Positions 50,801 through 64,000 of a stretch of DNA of 64,000 bases are shown here, one piece after another. Position numbers and translations under genes: made by a program. The notes under the pieces were generated by a model. That model saw only the letters and a program-made list of their open reading frames with translations. It was not told the DNA's origin and did no database searches. Source of the DNA: Brassica napus (Eukaryota; Streptophyta; Magnoliopsida; Brassicales; Brassicaceae); NCBI RefSeq assembly GCF_020379485.1, contig NC_063434.1:29459401-29523400 (forward strand), read 5' to 3'. Numbering within the stretch: the first letter of the stretch is position 1; every line of letters begins with the position of its first letter.

Positions 50801-52720
50801 AACATATGATGATGTTCAAAGAGGTTTGGAGCCTTTGTTGTCCCCGTTTTTCAGGAAAATAGTGATGTTATAGTGGTTATCCCATCGATTTAGGGAATAT
50901 TAAGAAGTTTTACTAAATTAATTGATAAAAAATTTATAAATCTTCTCAAATACCATGAAAAGGAGCATAAAATACCTTAATACAAATGTAGAATGTTGTT
51001 AGAAATTTTAAAACAACACTAAAGATTATATGCTTAGAATATAAAACTTTTAACAAAAACTCAATATTTTCGTAGGGGTTAACACATTGATTTAAACAAA
51101 AGTTCAAAAAACATGACAATATTGTTTTAATGCATAGTTGCATCCTGCAGTAACATATGATGATGTTCAAAGAGGTTTGGAGCCTTTGTTTTCCATGTTT
51201 TTAAGGAAAATAATGATTTTATAGTGGTTATTGCATCGATTTAGGGAATATTATGAAGTTTTACTAAATTAACAGATAAAAAAATTATAAAGATTCCCAT
51301 ATACCATGAAAAAGAACATAAAATACCTTAATACAAATGTAGAATGTGGATAGAAATTTTAAAACAACACTAAAGATTATATGCTTAGAATATAAAACAT
51401 TTACCAAAAACACATCGATTTTGAGAAAATTTAAAAAAATATGACAATATTGTTTTAATTCATAGCTGCATATGCACTAATATATGATAACAGTCAAAGA
51501 GGTTTGTAGCCTTTGTTGTCCCCGTTTTTCAGGAAAATAGTGATCTTATAGTGGTTGATCCATTAATTTATTAAATATTATGAAGTTTTACTAAATTAAT
51601 TGATAAAAGAATTATAACGATTCTCATATACCATGAAAAAAGCTTAAAGTACCTTAATACAAATGTAGAATGTGGTTAGAAATTTTAAAACAACACCAAA
51701 GATTATATGCTTAGTATATAAAACATTTACCAAAAACTCAATATTTTTGTAGGGGGTTAACACATAGATTTTGACAAAATTTCAAACAATATGACAATAT
51801 TGTTTTAATGCATAGTTGCATCATGCACTAATATATGATGATGTTCAAAGAGGTTTGGAGCCTTTGTTGTCCCCGTTTTCCAGAAAATAGTGATTTTATA
51901 GTGGTTATTCCATCGATTTAATGAATATTATGATGTTTTACTAAATTAATTGATAAAACAATTTATAAATATTCTCATATACCATGAAAAAGAGCATAAA
52001 ATACCTTAATACAAATGTAGAATTTGGTTAGAAATTTTAAAACAACACGAAAGATTATATGCTTAGAATATAAAACATTTAACAAAAAGTCAATATTTTC
52101 GTATGGGTTAACTCATAGATTTTGACAAAAGTTCAAAAAACATGACAATATTGTTTTAATGCATAGTTGCATCCTGCACTAACATATGATGATGTTCAAA
52201 GAGGTTTGGAGCCTTTGTTGTCCCCGTTTTTCAGGAAAATAGTGATTTTATAGTGGTTATTCCATCGATTTAGGGAATATTATGAAGTTTTGCTAAATTA
52301 ACTGATAAAAAAATTATAAAGATTCCCATATACCATGAAAAAGAGCATAAAATACCTTAATACAAATGTATAATGTGGTTAGAAATTTTAAAACAACACC
52401 AAAGATTATATGCTTAGAATAAAAAACATTTACCAAAAACTCAATATTTTTGTAGAGGTTAACACATCGATTTTGAGAGAATTTAAAAAAATATGATAAT
52501 ATTGTTTTAATGCATAGTTGCATCCTGCACTAACATGTGATGATGTTCAAAGAAATTTGGAGCCTTTGTTTTCTAGGTTTTTAAGGAAAATAATGATTTT
52601 ATAAAGGTTATTCCATCGATTTAGGGAATATTATGAAGTTTTAATAAATTAACTGATAAAAAAATTATAAAGATTCCCATATACCATGAAAAAGAGCTTA
52701 AAATACCTTAATACAAATGT
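44700..52720 (-). repeat. Large duplicated satellite block, ~3 kb copies 5.08 kb apart
   Basis: Block 44700-47640 matches 49760-52720. Shared oddities include a fused monomer 'aaaaagagaaaatttaaacaaatatg' (about 45311 and 50390), a 'taccatgaaaaggagcat' variant (about 45873 and 50952) and 'catgtgatgatgttcaaagaaatttgg' (about 47454 and 52533). The offset is 5079 over most of the block. The left copy has lost about 45 bp near 45130. The offset is not a multiple of 350 because truncated monomers lie inside. A third, partial relative starts near 53000. Confidence 0.8.
48300..49010 (-). repeat. Adjacent, nearly identical single-monomer duplication
   Basis: The stretches 48470-48655 and 48825-49005 share unusual features in a row: 'caatatagttttaatgcatagttacatc', 'gttgtcctgttttt', 'attatgtagtttt' and 'aaatcttctcaaatacc'. 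Neighbouring monomers lack most of these, so this looks like a fresh one-monomer duplication. Confidence 0.7.
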
Positions 52721-55700
52721 AGAATGTGGTTAGAATTTTAAAACAACACTAAAGATTATATGCTTAGAATATAAAACATTTAACAAAAAGTCAATATTTT
52801 TGTAGGGGTTAACACATAGATTTTGACAAAAGTTCAAAAAACATGACAATATTGTTTTAATGCATAGTTGCATCATGCACTAACATATGATGATGTTCAA
52901 AGAGGTTTGGAGCCTTTGTTGTCCCCGTTTTTCAGGAAAATAGTGATGTTATAGTGGTTATTCCATCGATTTAAGGAATATTATGAAGTTTTACTAAATT
53001 AATTGATAAAAAATTTATAAAGATTCCCATATACCATGAAAAAGAGCATAAAATACCTTAATACAAATGTATAATGTGGTTAGAAATTTTAAAACAACAC
53101 CAAAGATTATATGCTTAGAATAAAAAACATTTACCAAAAACTCAATATTTTCGTAGAGGTTAACACATCGATTTTGAGAGAATTTAAAAAAATATGATAA
53201 TATTGTTTTAATGCATAGTTGCATCCTGCACTAACATGTGATGATGTTCAAAGAAATTTGGAGCCTTTGTTTTCTAGGTTTTTAAGGAAAATAATGATTT
53301 TATAAAGGTTATTCCATCGATTTAGGGAATATTATGAAGTTTTAATAAATTAACTGATAAAAAAATTATAAAGATTCCCATATACCATGAAAAAGAGCTT
53401 AAAATACCTTAATACAAATGTAGAATGTGGTTAGAATTTTAAAACAACACTAAAGATTATATGCTTAGTATATAACATTTACCAAAAACTCAATATTTTT
53501 GTAGGGGTTAACACATAGATTTTGACAAAATTTCAAAAAATATGACAATATTGTTTTAATGCATAGTTGCATCATGCACTAACATATGATGATGTTCAAA
53601 GAGGTTTGGAGCCTTTGTTGTCCCCGTTTTTCAGGAAAATAGTGATGTTATAGTGGTTATTCCATCGATTTAAGGAATATTATGAAGTTTTACTAAATTA
53701 ATTGATAAAAAATTTATAAATATTCTCATATACCATGAAAAAGAGCATAAAATACCTTAATACAAATGTATAATGTGGTTAGAAATTTTAAAACAACACT
53801 AAAGATTATATGCTTAGAATATAAAACATTTACCAAAAACTCAATATTTTCGTAGGGGTTAACACATAGATTTTGACAAAATTTCAAAAAATATGACAAT
53901 ATTGTTTTAATGCATAGTTGCATCCTGCACTAACATATGATGATGTGCAAAGAGGTTTGGAGCCTTTGTTGTCCCCGTTTTTCAGGAAAATAGTGATTTT
54001 ATAGTGGTTATTCCATCGATTTAAGGAATATTATGAAGTTTTACTAAATTTATTGATAAAAAAATTATAAATATTCTCATATACCATTAAAAAGAGCATA
54101 AAATACCTTAATACAAATGTAGAATGTGGTTAGAAATTTTAAAACAACACTAAAGATTATATGCTTAGAATATAAAACATTTACCAAAAACTCAATATTT
54201 TTGTAGGGGTTAACACATAGATTTTGACAAAATTTCAAAAAATATGACAATATTGTTTTAATGCATAGTTGCATCATGCACTAACATATGATGATGTTCA
54301 AAGAGGTTTGGAGCCTTTGTTGTCCTGTTTTTCAGGAAAATAGTGATTTTATAGTGGTTATTCCATCGATTTAAGGAATATTATGAAGTTTTACTAAATT
54401 AATTGATAAAAAATTATAAATCTTCTCAAATACCATGAAAAAGAGCATAAAATACCTTAATACAAATGTAGAATGTGGTTAGAAATTTTAAAACAACACT
54501 AAAGATTATATGCTTAGAATATAAACATTTACCAAAAACTCAATATTTTCGTAGGGGTTAACACATAGATTTTGACAAAATTTCAAAAAATATGACAATA
54601 TTGTTTTAATGCATAGTTGCATCATGCACTAACATATGATGATGTTCAAAGAGGTTTGGAGCCTTTGTTGTCCCTGTTTTTCAGGAAAATAGTGATGTTA
54701 TAGTGGTTATTCCATCGATTTAAGGAATATTATGAAGTTTTACTAAATTAATTGATAAAAAATTTATAAATATTCTCATATACCATGAAAAAGAGCATAA
54801 AATACCTTAATACAAATGTATAATGTGGTTAGAAATTTTAAAACAACACTAAAGATTATATGCTTAGAATATAAAACATTTACCAAAAACTCAATATTTT
54901 CGTAGGGGTTAACACATAGATTTTGACAAAATTTCAAAAAATATGACAATATTGTTTTAATGCATAGTTGCATCCTGCATAACATATGATGATGTTCAAA
55001 GAGGTTTGGAGCCTTTGTTGTCCCGTTTTTCAGGAAAATAGTGATTTTATAGTGGTTATTCCATCGATTTAAGGAATATTATGAAGTTTTACTAAATTTA
55101 TTGATAAAAAAAATATAAATATTCTCATATACCATTAAAAAGAGCATAAAATACCTTAATACAAATGTAGAATGTGGTTAGAATTTTAAAACAACACTAA
55201 AGATTATATGCTTAGTATATAAAATATTTACCAAAAACTCAATATTTTTGTAGGGGTTAACACATAGATTTTGACAAAATTTCAAAAAATATGACAATAT
55301 TGTTTTAATGCATAGTTGCATCATGCACTAACATATGATGATGTTCAAAGAGGTTTGGAGCCTTTGTTGTCCCGTTTTTCAGGAAAATAGTGATGTTATA
55401 GTGGTTATTCCATCGATTTAAGGAATATTATGAAGTTTTACTAAATTAATTGATAAAAAATTTATAAATATTCTCATATACCATGAAAAAGAGCATAAAA
55501 TACCTTAATACAAATGTATAATGTGGTTAGAAATTTTAAAACAACACTAAAGATTATATGCTTAGAATATAAAACATTTACCAAAAACTCAATATTTTCG
55601 TAGGGGTTAACACATAGATTTTGACAAAATTTCAAAAAATATGACAATATTGTTTTAATGCATAGTTGCATCCTGCAATAACATATGATGATGTGCAAAG

Positions 55701-55929
55701 AGGTTTGGAGCCTTTGTTGTCCCGTTTTTCAGGAAAATAGTGATTTTATAGTGGTTATTCCATCGATTTAAGGAATATTATGAAGTTTTACTAAATTTAT
55801 TGATAAAAAAATTATAAATATTCTCATATACCATTAAAAAGAGCATAAAATACCTTAATACAAATGTAGAATGTGGTTAGAAATTTTAAAACAACACTAA
55901 AGATTATATGCTTAGAATATAAAACATTT

Positions 55930-58900
55930 ACCAAAAACTCAATATTTTTGTAGGGGTTAACACATCGATTTTGACAAAATTTCAAAAAATATGAAAATAT
56001 TGTTTTAATGCATAGTTGCATCCTGCACTAACATATGATGATGTTCAAAGAGGTTTGGAGCCTTTGTTGTCCCCGTTTTTCAGGAAAATAGTGATTTTAT
56101 AGTGGTTATTCCATCGATTTAAGGAATATTATGAAGTTTTACTAAATTTATTGATAAAAAAATTATAAATATTCTCATATACCATGAGAAGGAGCATAAA
56201 ATACTTTAATACAAATGTAGAATGTGGTTAGAAATTTTAAAACAACACTAAAGATTATATGCTTAGAATTTAAAACTTTTACCAAAAACTCAATATTTTG
56301 TAGGGGTTAACACAACGATTTTGACAAAATTTCAAAAAATATGACAATATTGTTTTAATGCATAGTTGCATCATGCACTAACATATGATGATGTTCAAAG
56401 AGGTTTGAAGCCTTTCTTGTCCCTGTTTTTCAGGAAAATAGTGATTTTATAGTGGTTATTCCATCGATTTAAGGAATATTATGAAGTTTTACTAAATTAA
56501 TTGATAAAAAATTATAAATATTCTCATATACCATTAAAAAGAGCATAAAATACCTTAATACAAATGTAGAATGTGGTTAGATTTTAAAACAACACTAAAG
56601 ATTATATGCTTCAGTATATAAAACATTTACCAAAAACTCAATATTTTTGTAGGGGGTTAACACATAGATTTTGACAAAATTTCAAAAAATATGACAATAT
56701 TGTTTTAATGCATAGTTGCATCATGCACTAACATATGATGATGTTCAAAGAGGTTTGGAGCCTTTGTTGTCCCTGTTTTTCAGGAAAATAGTGATTTTAT
56801 AGTGGTTATTCCATCGATTTAAGGAATATTATGAAGTTTTACTAAATTAATTGATAAAAAAAATTATAAATATTCTCATATACCATGAAAAAGAGCATAA
56901 AATACCTTAATACAAATGTAGAATGTGGTTAGAAATTTTAAAACAACACTAAAGATTATATGCTTAGAATATAAAACATTTACCAAAAACTCAATATTTT
57001 TGTAGGGGTTAACACATCGATTTTGACAAAATTTAAAAAAATATGACAATATTGTTTTAATGCATAGTTGCATCCTGCACTAACATATGATGATGTTCAA
57101 AGAGGTTTGGAGCCTTTGTTGTCCTGTTTTTCAGGAAAATAGTGATTTTATAGTTGTTATTCCATCGATTTAAGGAATATTATGTAGTTTTACTAAATTA
57201 ATTGATAAAAAAATTATAAATATTCTCATATACCATGAAAAAGAGCATAAAATACCTTAATACAAATGTAGAATGTGGTTAGAAATTTTAAAACAACACT
57301 AAAGATTATATGCTTAGAATATAAAACATTTACCAAAAATTCAATATTTTTGTAGGTGTTAACACATCGATATTGAGAAAATTTAAAAAAATATTATAAT
57401 ATTTTTTTAATGCATAGTTACATCATGCACTAATATATGAAAAAGGTCAAAGAGGTTTGGAGTCTTTGTTATTCCCGTTTTTCAGGAAAATAGTGATTTT
57501 ATAGTGGTTATTCCATCGATTTAGGGAATATTATGAAGTTTTACTAAATTAACTGAAAAAAAATTATAAAGATTCTCATATACCATAAAAAAAGAGCTTA
57601 AAATACCTTAATACAAATGTAGAATGTGGTTAGAAATTTTAAAACAACACTAAAGATTATATGCTTAGTATATAAAACATTTACCAAAAACTCAATATTT
57701 TCGTAGGGGTTAACACATAGATTTTAACAAAATTTCAAAAAATATGACAATATTGTTTTAATGCATAGTTGCATCCTGCACTAACATATGGTGATGTTCA
57801 AAGAGGTTTGGAGCCTTTGTCGTCCCCGTTTTTCAGGAAAATAATGATTTTATAGTGGTTATTCCATCGATTTAGGGAATATTATGAAGTTTTACTAAAT
57901 TAATTGATAAAAAAATTATTAAGATTCCCATATACCATGAAAAAGAGATTAAAATACATTAATACAATTGTAGAATGTGGTTAGAAATTTTAAAACACCA
58001 ATAAAAGTTATATGCTTCGGTATATAAAACATTTACCAAAAACTCAATATTTTCGTTAACATATAGATTTTGACAAAATTTCAAAAAATATGACAATATT
58101 GTTTTAATGCAAAGTTTCATCCTGTACTAACATATGATGATGTTCAAAGGGGTTTGTAGTCTTTGTTGTCTCCGTTTTAAAAAAATAGTGATTTTATATG
58201 GTTATTCTATCGATTTAGGAGTATTATGAAGTTTTTCTAATTAATTGATAAAAATTATATTGATTCCGATATTCCATGAAAAGAGCTTAAAATACCTTAA
58301 TAAATATGTAGAATGTGGTTAGAAATTTTAAAACAACACTAAATATTATATGCTTAGAATATAAAACATTTACCAAAAACTCAATTTTTTTGTAGGGGTT
58401 AACACATTGATTTTGAGAAAAATTAAAAAAAATATTATAATATTTTTTTAATGCATAGTTGCATCATGCACTAATATATGTTAACGGTCAAAGAGGTTTG
58501 TAGCTTTTGTTGTCCCCGTTTTTCAGGAAAATAGGGATTTTATAGTGGTATTCCATCGATTTAGGGAATATTATGAAGTTTTACTAAATTAACTGATAGA
58601 AAAATTTAAAGATTCCCATATATCATGAAAAAGAGCTTAAAATACTTTAATACAAATGTAGAATGTGGTTAGAAATTTAAAACAACACTAAAGATTATAT
58701 GCTTAATATATAAAATAATTACCAAAAACTCAATATTTTTGTAGGGGTTAACACATAGATTTTGACAAAATTTCAAAAAATATGACAATATTGTTTTAAT
58801 GCATAGTTGCATCCTTCACTAACATATGATGATGTTCAAAGAGGTTTGGAGCCTTTGTTATTCCCGTTTTTCAGAAAAATAGTAATTTTATAGTGGTTAT

Positions 58901-61900
58901 CCCATCGATTTAGGGAATATTATGAAGTTTTACTAAATTAATTGATAAAAAAATTATAACAATTCCCATATACCATGAAATAGAGCTTAAAATACCTTAA
59001 TACAAATGTAGAATGTGGTTAGAAATTTTAAAACAACACTAAAGATTATATGCTTAGAATATAAAACATTTACCAAAAACTCATAGATTTTGACAAAATT
59101 TCAAAAAATATGAAAATATTGTTTTAATGCATAGTTGCATCCTGCACTAACATATGATGATGTTCAAAGAGGTTTGGAGCCTTTGTTGTCCCCGTTTTTC
59201 AGGAAAATAGTGATTTTATAGTGGTTATTCCATCGATTTAAGGAATATTATGAAGTTTTACTAAATTATTGATAAAAAAATTATAAATATTCTCATATAC
59301 CATGAGAAGGAGCATAAAATACTTTAATACAAATGTAGAATGTGGTTAGAAATTTTAAAACAACACTAAAGATTATATGCTTAGAATTTAAAACTTTTAC
59401 CAAAAACTCAATATTTTTGTAGGGGTTAACACAACGATTTTGACAAAATTTCAAAAAATATGACAATATTGTTTTAATGCATAGTTGCATCATGCACTAA
59501 CATATGATGATGTTCAAAGAGGTTTGGAGCCTTTGTTGTCCCTGTTTTTCAGGAAAATAGTGATTTTATAGTGGTTATTCCATCGATTTAAGGAATATTA
59601 TGAAATTTTACTAAATTAATTGATAACAAAATTATAAATATTCTCATATACCATTAAAAAGAGCATAAAATACCTTAATACAAATGTAGAATGTGGTTAG
59701 ATGTTTTAAAACAACAGTAAAGATTATATGCTTAGAATATAAAACATTTACCAAAAACTCAATATTTTTGTAGGGGTTGTTAACACATCGATTTTGACAA
59801 AATTTCAAAAAATATGACAATATTGTTTTAATGCATAGTTGCAGCATGCACTAACATATGATGATGTTCAAAGAGGTTTGGAGCCTTTGTTGTCCCTGTT
59901 TTTCAGGAAAATAGTGATTTTATAGTGGTTATTCCATCGATTTAAGGAATATTATGAAGTTTTACTAAATTAATTGATAAAAAAAATTATAAATATTCTC
60001 ATATACCATGAAAAAGAGCATAAAATACCTTAATACAAATGTTGAATGTTGTTAGAAATTTTAAAACAACACTAAAGATTATATGCTTAGAATATAAAAC
60101 ATTTACCAAAAACTCAATATTTTTGTAGGGGTTAACACATCGATTTTGACAAAATTTAAAAAAATATGACAATATTGTTTTAATGCATAGTTCATCCTGC
60201 ACTAACATATGATGATGTTCAAAGAGGTTTGGAGCCTTTGTTGTCCTGTTTTTCAGGAAAATAGTGATTTTATAGTGGTTATTCCATCGATTTAAGGAAT
60301 ATTATGTAGTTTTACTAAATTAATTGATAAAAAAATTATAAATATTCTCATATACCATGAAAAAGAGCATAAAATACCTTAATACAAATGTAGAATGTGG
60401 TTAGAAATTTTAAAACAACACTAAAGATTATATGCTTAGAATATAAAACATTTACCAAAAATTCAATATTTTTGTAGGTGTTAACACATCGATATTGAGA
60501 AAATTTAAAAAAATATTATAATATTTTTTTAATGCATAGTTACATCATGCACTAATATATGAAAAAGGTCAAAGAGGTTTGTAGTCTTTGTTATTCCCGT
60601 TTTTCAGGAAAATAGTGATTTTATAGTGGTTATTCCATCGATTTAGGGAATATTATGAAGTTTTACTAAATTAACTGAAAAGAAAATTATAAAGATTCTC
60701 ATATACCATAAAAAAAGAGCTTAAAATACCTTAATACAAATGTAGAATGTGGTTAGAAATTTTAAAACAACACTAAAGATTATATGCTTAGTATATAAAA
60801 CATTTACCAAAAACTCAATATTTTCGTAGGGGTTAACACATAGATTTTAACAAAATTTCAAAAAATATGGCAATATTGTTTTAATGCATAGTTGCATCCT
60901 GCACTAACATATGGTGATGTTCAAAGAGGTTTGGAGCCTTTGTCGTCCCCGTTTTTCAGGAAAATAATGATTTTATAGTTGTTATTCCATCGATTTAGGG
61001 AATATTATGAAGTTTTACTAAATTAATTGATAAAAAAATTATTAAGATTCCCATATACCATGAAAAAGAGATTAAAATACATTAATACAATTGTAGAATG
61101 TGGTTAGAAATTTTAAAACACCAATAAAAGTTATATGCTTCGGTATATAAAACATTTACTAAAAACTCAATATTTTCGTTAACATATAGATTTTGACAAA
61201 ATTTCAAAAAATATGACAATATTGTTTTAATGCAAAGTTTCAACCTGTACTAACATATGATGACGTTCATAGGGGTTAGTAGTCTTTGTTGTCTCCGTTT
61301 TAAAAAAATAGTGATTTTATAGAGGTTATTCTATCGATTTAGGGAGTATTATGAAGTTTTTCTATATTAATTGATAATAAATTATATTGATTCCGATATT
61401 CCATGAAAAGAGCTTAAAATACCTTAATAAATATGTAGAATGTGGTTAGAAATTTTAAAACAACACTAAATATTATATGCTTAGAATATAAAACATTTAC
61501 CAAAAACTGAATTTTTTTGTAGGGGTTAACACATTGATTTTGAGAAAAATTAAAAAAAATATTATAATATTTTTTTAATGCATAGTTGCATCATGCACTA
61601 ATATATGTTAACGGTCAAAGAGGTTTGTAGCCTTTGTTGTCCCCGTTTTTCAGGAAAATAGGGATTTTATAGTGGTATTCCATCGATTTAGGGAATATTA
61701 TGAAGTTTTACTAAATTAACTGATAGAAAAATTTTAAAGATTCCCATATATCATGAAAAAGAGCTTAAAATACCTTAATACAAATGTAGAATGTGGTTAG
61801 AAATTTCAAAACAACACTAAAGATTATATGCTTAATATATAAAATATTTACCAAAAACTCAATATTTTTGTAGGGGTTAACACATAGATTTTGACAAAAT

Positions 61901-64000
61901 TTCAAAAAATATGACAATATTGTTTTAATGCATAGTTGCATCCTTCACTAACATATGATGATGTTCAAAGAGGTTTGGAACCTTTGTTATCCCCGTTTTT
62001 CAGTAAAATAGTGATTTTATAGTGGTTATCCCATCGATTTAGCGAATATTATGAAGTTTTACTAAATTAATTGATAAAAAAATTATAACAATTCCCATAT
62101 ACCATGAAATAGAGCTTAAAATACCTTAATACAAATGTAGAATGTGGTTAGAAATTTTAAAACAACACTAAATATTATATGCTTAGAATATAAAACATTT
62201 ACCAAAAACTCAATATTTTCGTAGGGGTTATGCATAGATTTTGACAAAATTTCAAAAAATATGAAAATATTGTTTTAATGCATAGTTGCATCCTGCACTA
62301 ACATATGATGATGTTCAAAGAGGTTTGGAGCCTTTGTTGTCCCCGTTTTTCAGGAAAATAGTGATTTTATAGTGGTTATTCCATCGATTTAAGGAATATT
62401 ATGAAGTTTTACTAAATTTATTGATAAAAAAATTATAAATATTCTCATATACCATGAGAAGGAGCATAAAATACTTTAATACAAATGTAGAATGTGGTTA
62501 GAAATTTTAAAACAACACTAAAGATTATATGCTTAGAATTTAAAACTTTTACCAAAAACTCAATATTTTTGTAGGGGTTAACACAACGATTTTGACAAAA
62601 TTTCAAAAAATATGACAATATTGTTTTAATGCATAGTTGCATCATGCACTAACATATGATGATGTTCAAAGAGGTTTGAAGCCTTTCTTGTCCCTGTTTT
62701 TCAGGAAAATAGTGATTTTATAGTGGTTATTCCATCGATTTAAGGAATATTATGAAATTTTACTAAATTAATTGATAAAAAAATTATAAATATTCTCATA
62801 TACCATTAAAAAGAGCATAAAATACCTTAATACAAATGTAGAATGTGGTTAGATGTTTTAAAACAACAGTAAAGATTATATGCTTAGAATATAAAACATT
62901 TACCAAAAACTCAATATTTTTGTAGGGGTTGTTAACACATCGATTTTGACAAAATTTCAAAAAATATGACAATATTGTTTTAATGCATAGTTGCAGCATG
63001 CACTAACATATGATGATGTTCAAAGAGGTTTGGAGCCTTTGTTGTCCCTGTTTTTCAGGAAAATAGTGATTTTATAGTGGTTATTCCATCGATTTAAGGA
63101 ATATTATGAAGTTTTACTAAATTAATTGATAAAAAAAATTATAAATATTCTCATATACCATGAAAAAGAGCATAAAATACCTTAATACAAATGTTGAATG
63201 TTGTTAGAAATTTTAAAACAACACTAAAGATTATATGCTTAGAATATAAAACGTTTACCAAAAACTCAATATTTTTGTAGGGGTTAACACATCGATTTTG
63301 ACAAAATTTAAAAAAATATGACAATATTGTTTTAATGCATAGTTACATCCTGCACTAACATATGATGATGTTCAAAGAGGTTTGGAGCCTTTGTTGTCCT
63401 GTTTTTCAGGAAAATAGTGATTTTATAGTTGTTATTCCATCGATTTAAGGAATATTATGTAGTTTTACTAAATTAATTGATAAAAAAATTATAAATATTC
63501 TCATATACCATGAAAAAGAGCATAAAATACCTTAATACAAATGTAGAATGTGGTTAGAAATTTTAAAACAACACTAAAGATTATATGCTTAGAATATAAA
63601 ACATTTACCAAAAATTCAATATTTTTGTAGGTGTTAACACATCGATATTGAGAAAATTTAAAAAAATATTATAATATTTTTTTAATGCATAGTTACATCA
63701 TGCACTAATATATGAAAAAGGTCAAAGAGGTTTGTAGTCTTTGTTATTCCCGTTTTTCAGGAAAATAGTGATTTTATAGTGGTTATTCCATCGATTTAGG
63801 GAATATTATGAAGTTTTACTAAATTAACTGAAAAGAAAATTATAAAGATTCTCATATACCATAAAAAAAGAGCTTAAAATACCTTAATACAAATGTAGAA
63901 TGTGGTTAGAAATTTTAAAACAACACTAAAGATTATATGCTTAGTATATAAAACATTTACCAAAAACTCAATATTTTCGTAGGGGTTAACACATAGATTT
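55930..64000 (-). repeat. Nine-monomer higher-order repeat (~3.12-3.15 kb unit), three copies, last incomplete
   Basis: The marker 'ccatgagaaggagcataaaatacttt' is at about 56180, 59300 and 62452. The marker 'gcactaatatatgaaaaaggtcaaagagg' is at about 57427, 60550 and 63702. 'cacaacgattttgac' recurs at about 56311, 59431 and 62583. Spacings are about 3120 and 3152, equal to nine monomers. The copies are very similar, including rare monomers such as the one with 'cttcggtatataaaac' and 'attttcgttaacatatag' (58020 and 61140). The third copy continues past the window. Confidence 0.85.

Larger units (their letters stand above)
35193..64000 (-). repeat. ~350-bp satellite array, reverse orientation, diverged subfamily (about 82 monomers)
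   Basis: Reverse-complementing this array gives a monomer clearly homologous to the left array: taaatcgatggaataaccactataaaat, cctctttgaacatcatcatatgttagtgca and cccctacaaaaatattgagtttttggtaaa are shared. It differs by fixed changes, such as 'ttttcctgaaaaacggggacaac' for 'ttttcttgataaacggagagcac' and 'tattctaagcatataatc' for 'tatactgaagcctataatc'. The period is again about 350. Monomers vary more among themselves than in the left array, but distant ones can be nearly identical because of higher-order repeats. The first ~1.6 kb after the gap is very irregular. It runs off the window end. There is no gene. Confidence 0.94.

Noticed and set aside
1..64000. CRISPR-like regular repeats
   Set aside because: The repeats are head-to-tail ~350-bp monomers without unique spacers; this is eukaryotic satellite DNA.
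35193..64000. Assignment of the satellite to a named centromeric family
   Set aside because: I do not recognise the 350-bp monomer with certainty; without a database search or CENH3 data, calling it centromeric or subtelomeric would be a guess.

Overview
The window is non-genic plant heterochromatin: long AT-rich tandem satellite arrays interrupted by one block of Ty3/Gypsy LTR retrotransposon sequence. The host is very probably a flowering plant. The element carries two RNase H domains, the second of the archaeal-like type, with no chromodomain and a spliced antisense gene between pol and the 3' LTR; this combination is known from the plant Tat lineage (Tat/Retand/Ogre/Grande relatives). I cannot name the species. 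I found no host protein gene, tRNA, rRNA or CRISPR.

Layout. (1) 1-1773: five copies of a ~350-bp satellite monomer, called forward here. (2) 1777-13393: a Tat-like element with a 562-bp 5' LTR, primer-binding site, a gag-pol frame broken by one frameshift in the integrase, an A-rich tract, small palindromic repeats, a four-exon gene on the opposite strand with its own TATA box, a ~188-bp tandem duplication, a polypurine tract and a 3' LTR cut after 310 bp. (3) 13394-16537: a nearly identical second copy of the internal region (end of gag through both RNases H, no integrase), fused directly to the cut 3' LTR and ending in an 18-bp inverted scrap of the LTR terminus (16543-16560). (4) About 16561-35092: about 53 further forward monomers. 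(5) 35093-35192: exactly 100 N, an assembly gap. (6) 35193-64000: about 82 monomers of a diverged subfamily of the same satellite in the opposite orientation, with higher-order repeats of five monomers (~1.73 kb), a duplicated ~3-kb block at 5.08-kb spacing, and a nine-monomer unit of ~3.12-3.15 kb.

The retrotransposon genes would act together in reverse transcription and integration: Gag with a zinc knuckle, protease, reverse transcriptase, two RNases H and an integrase. The integrase frameshift and the cut 3' LTR make this copy unlikely to move by itself. The antisense gene predicts a nuclear-type protein of about 833 residues with a plant 'putative gypsy type transposon' domain, a basic nuclear localisation signal and a long coiled coil; its function is unknown. 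LTR and internal copies are almost identical, so insertion and rearrangement are recent, or the assembly needs checking here. The points most worth a second look are the phase-consistent antisense gene, the covarying palindromes at 8423-8519, the chimeric LTR-driven PR-RT-RNase H frame, the inverted LTR scrap, and the satellite orientation and subfamily switch across the gap.
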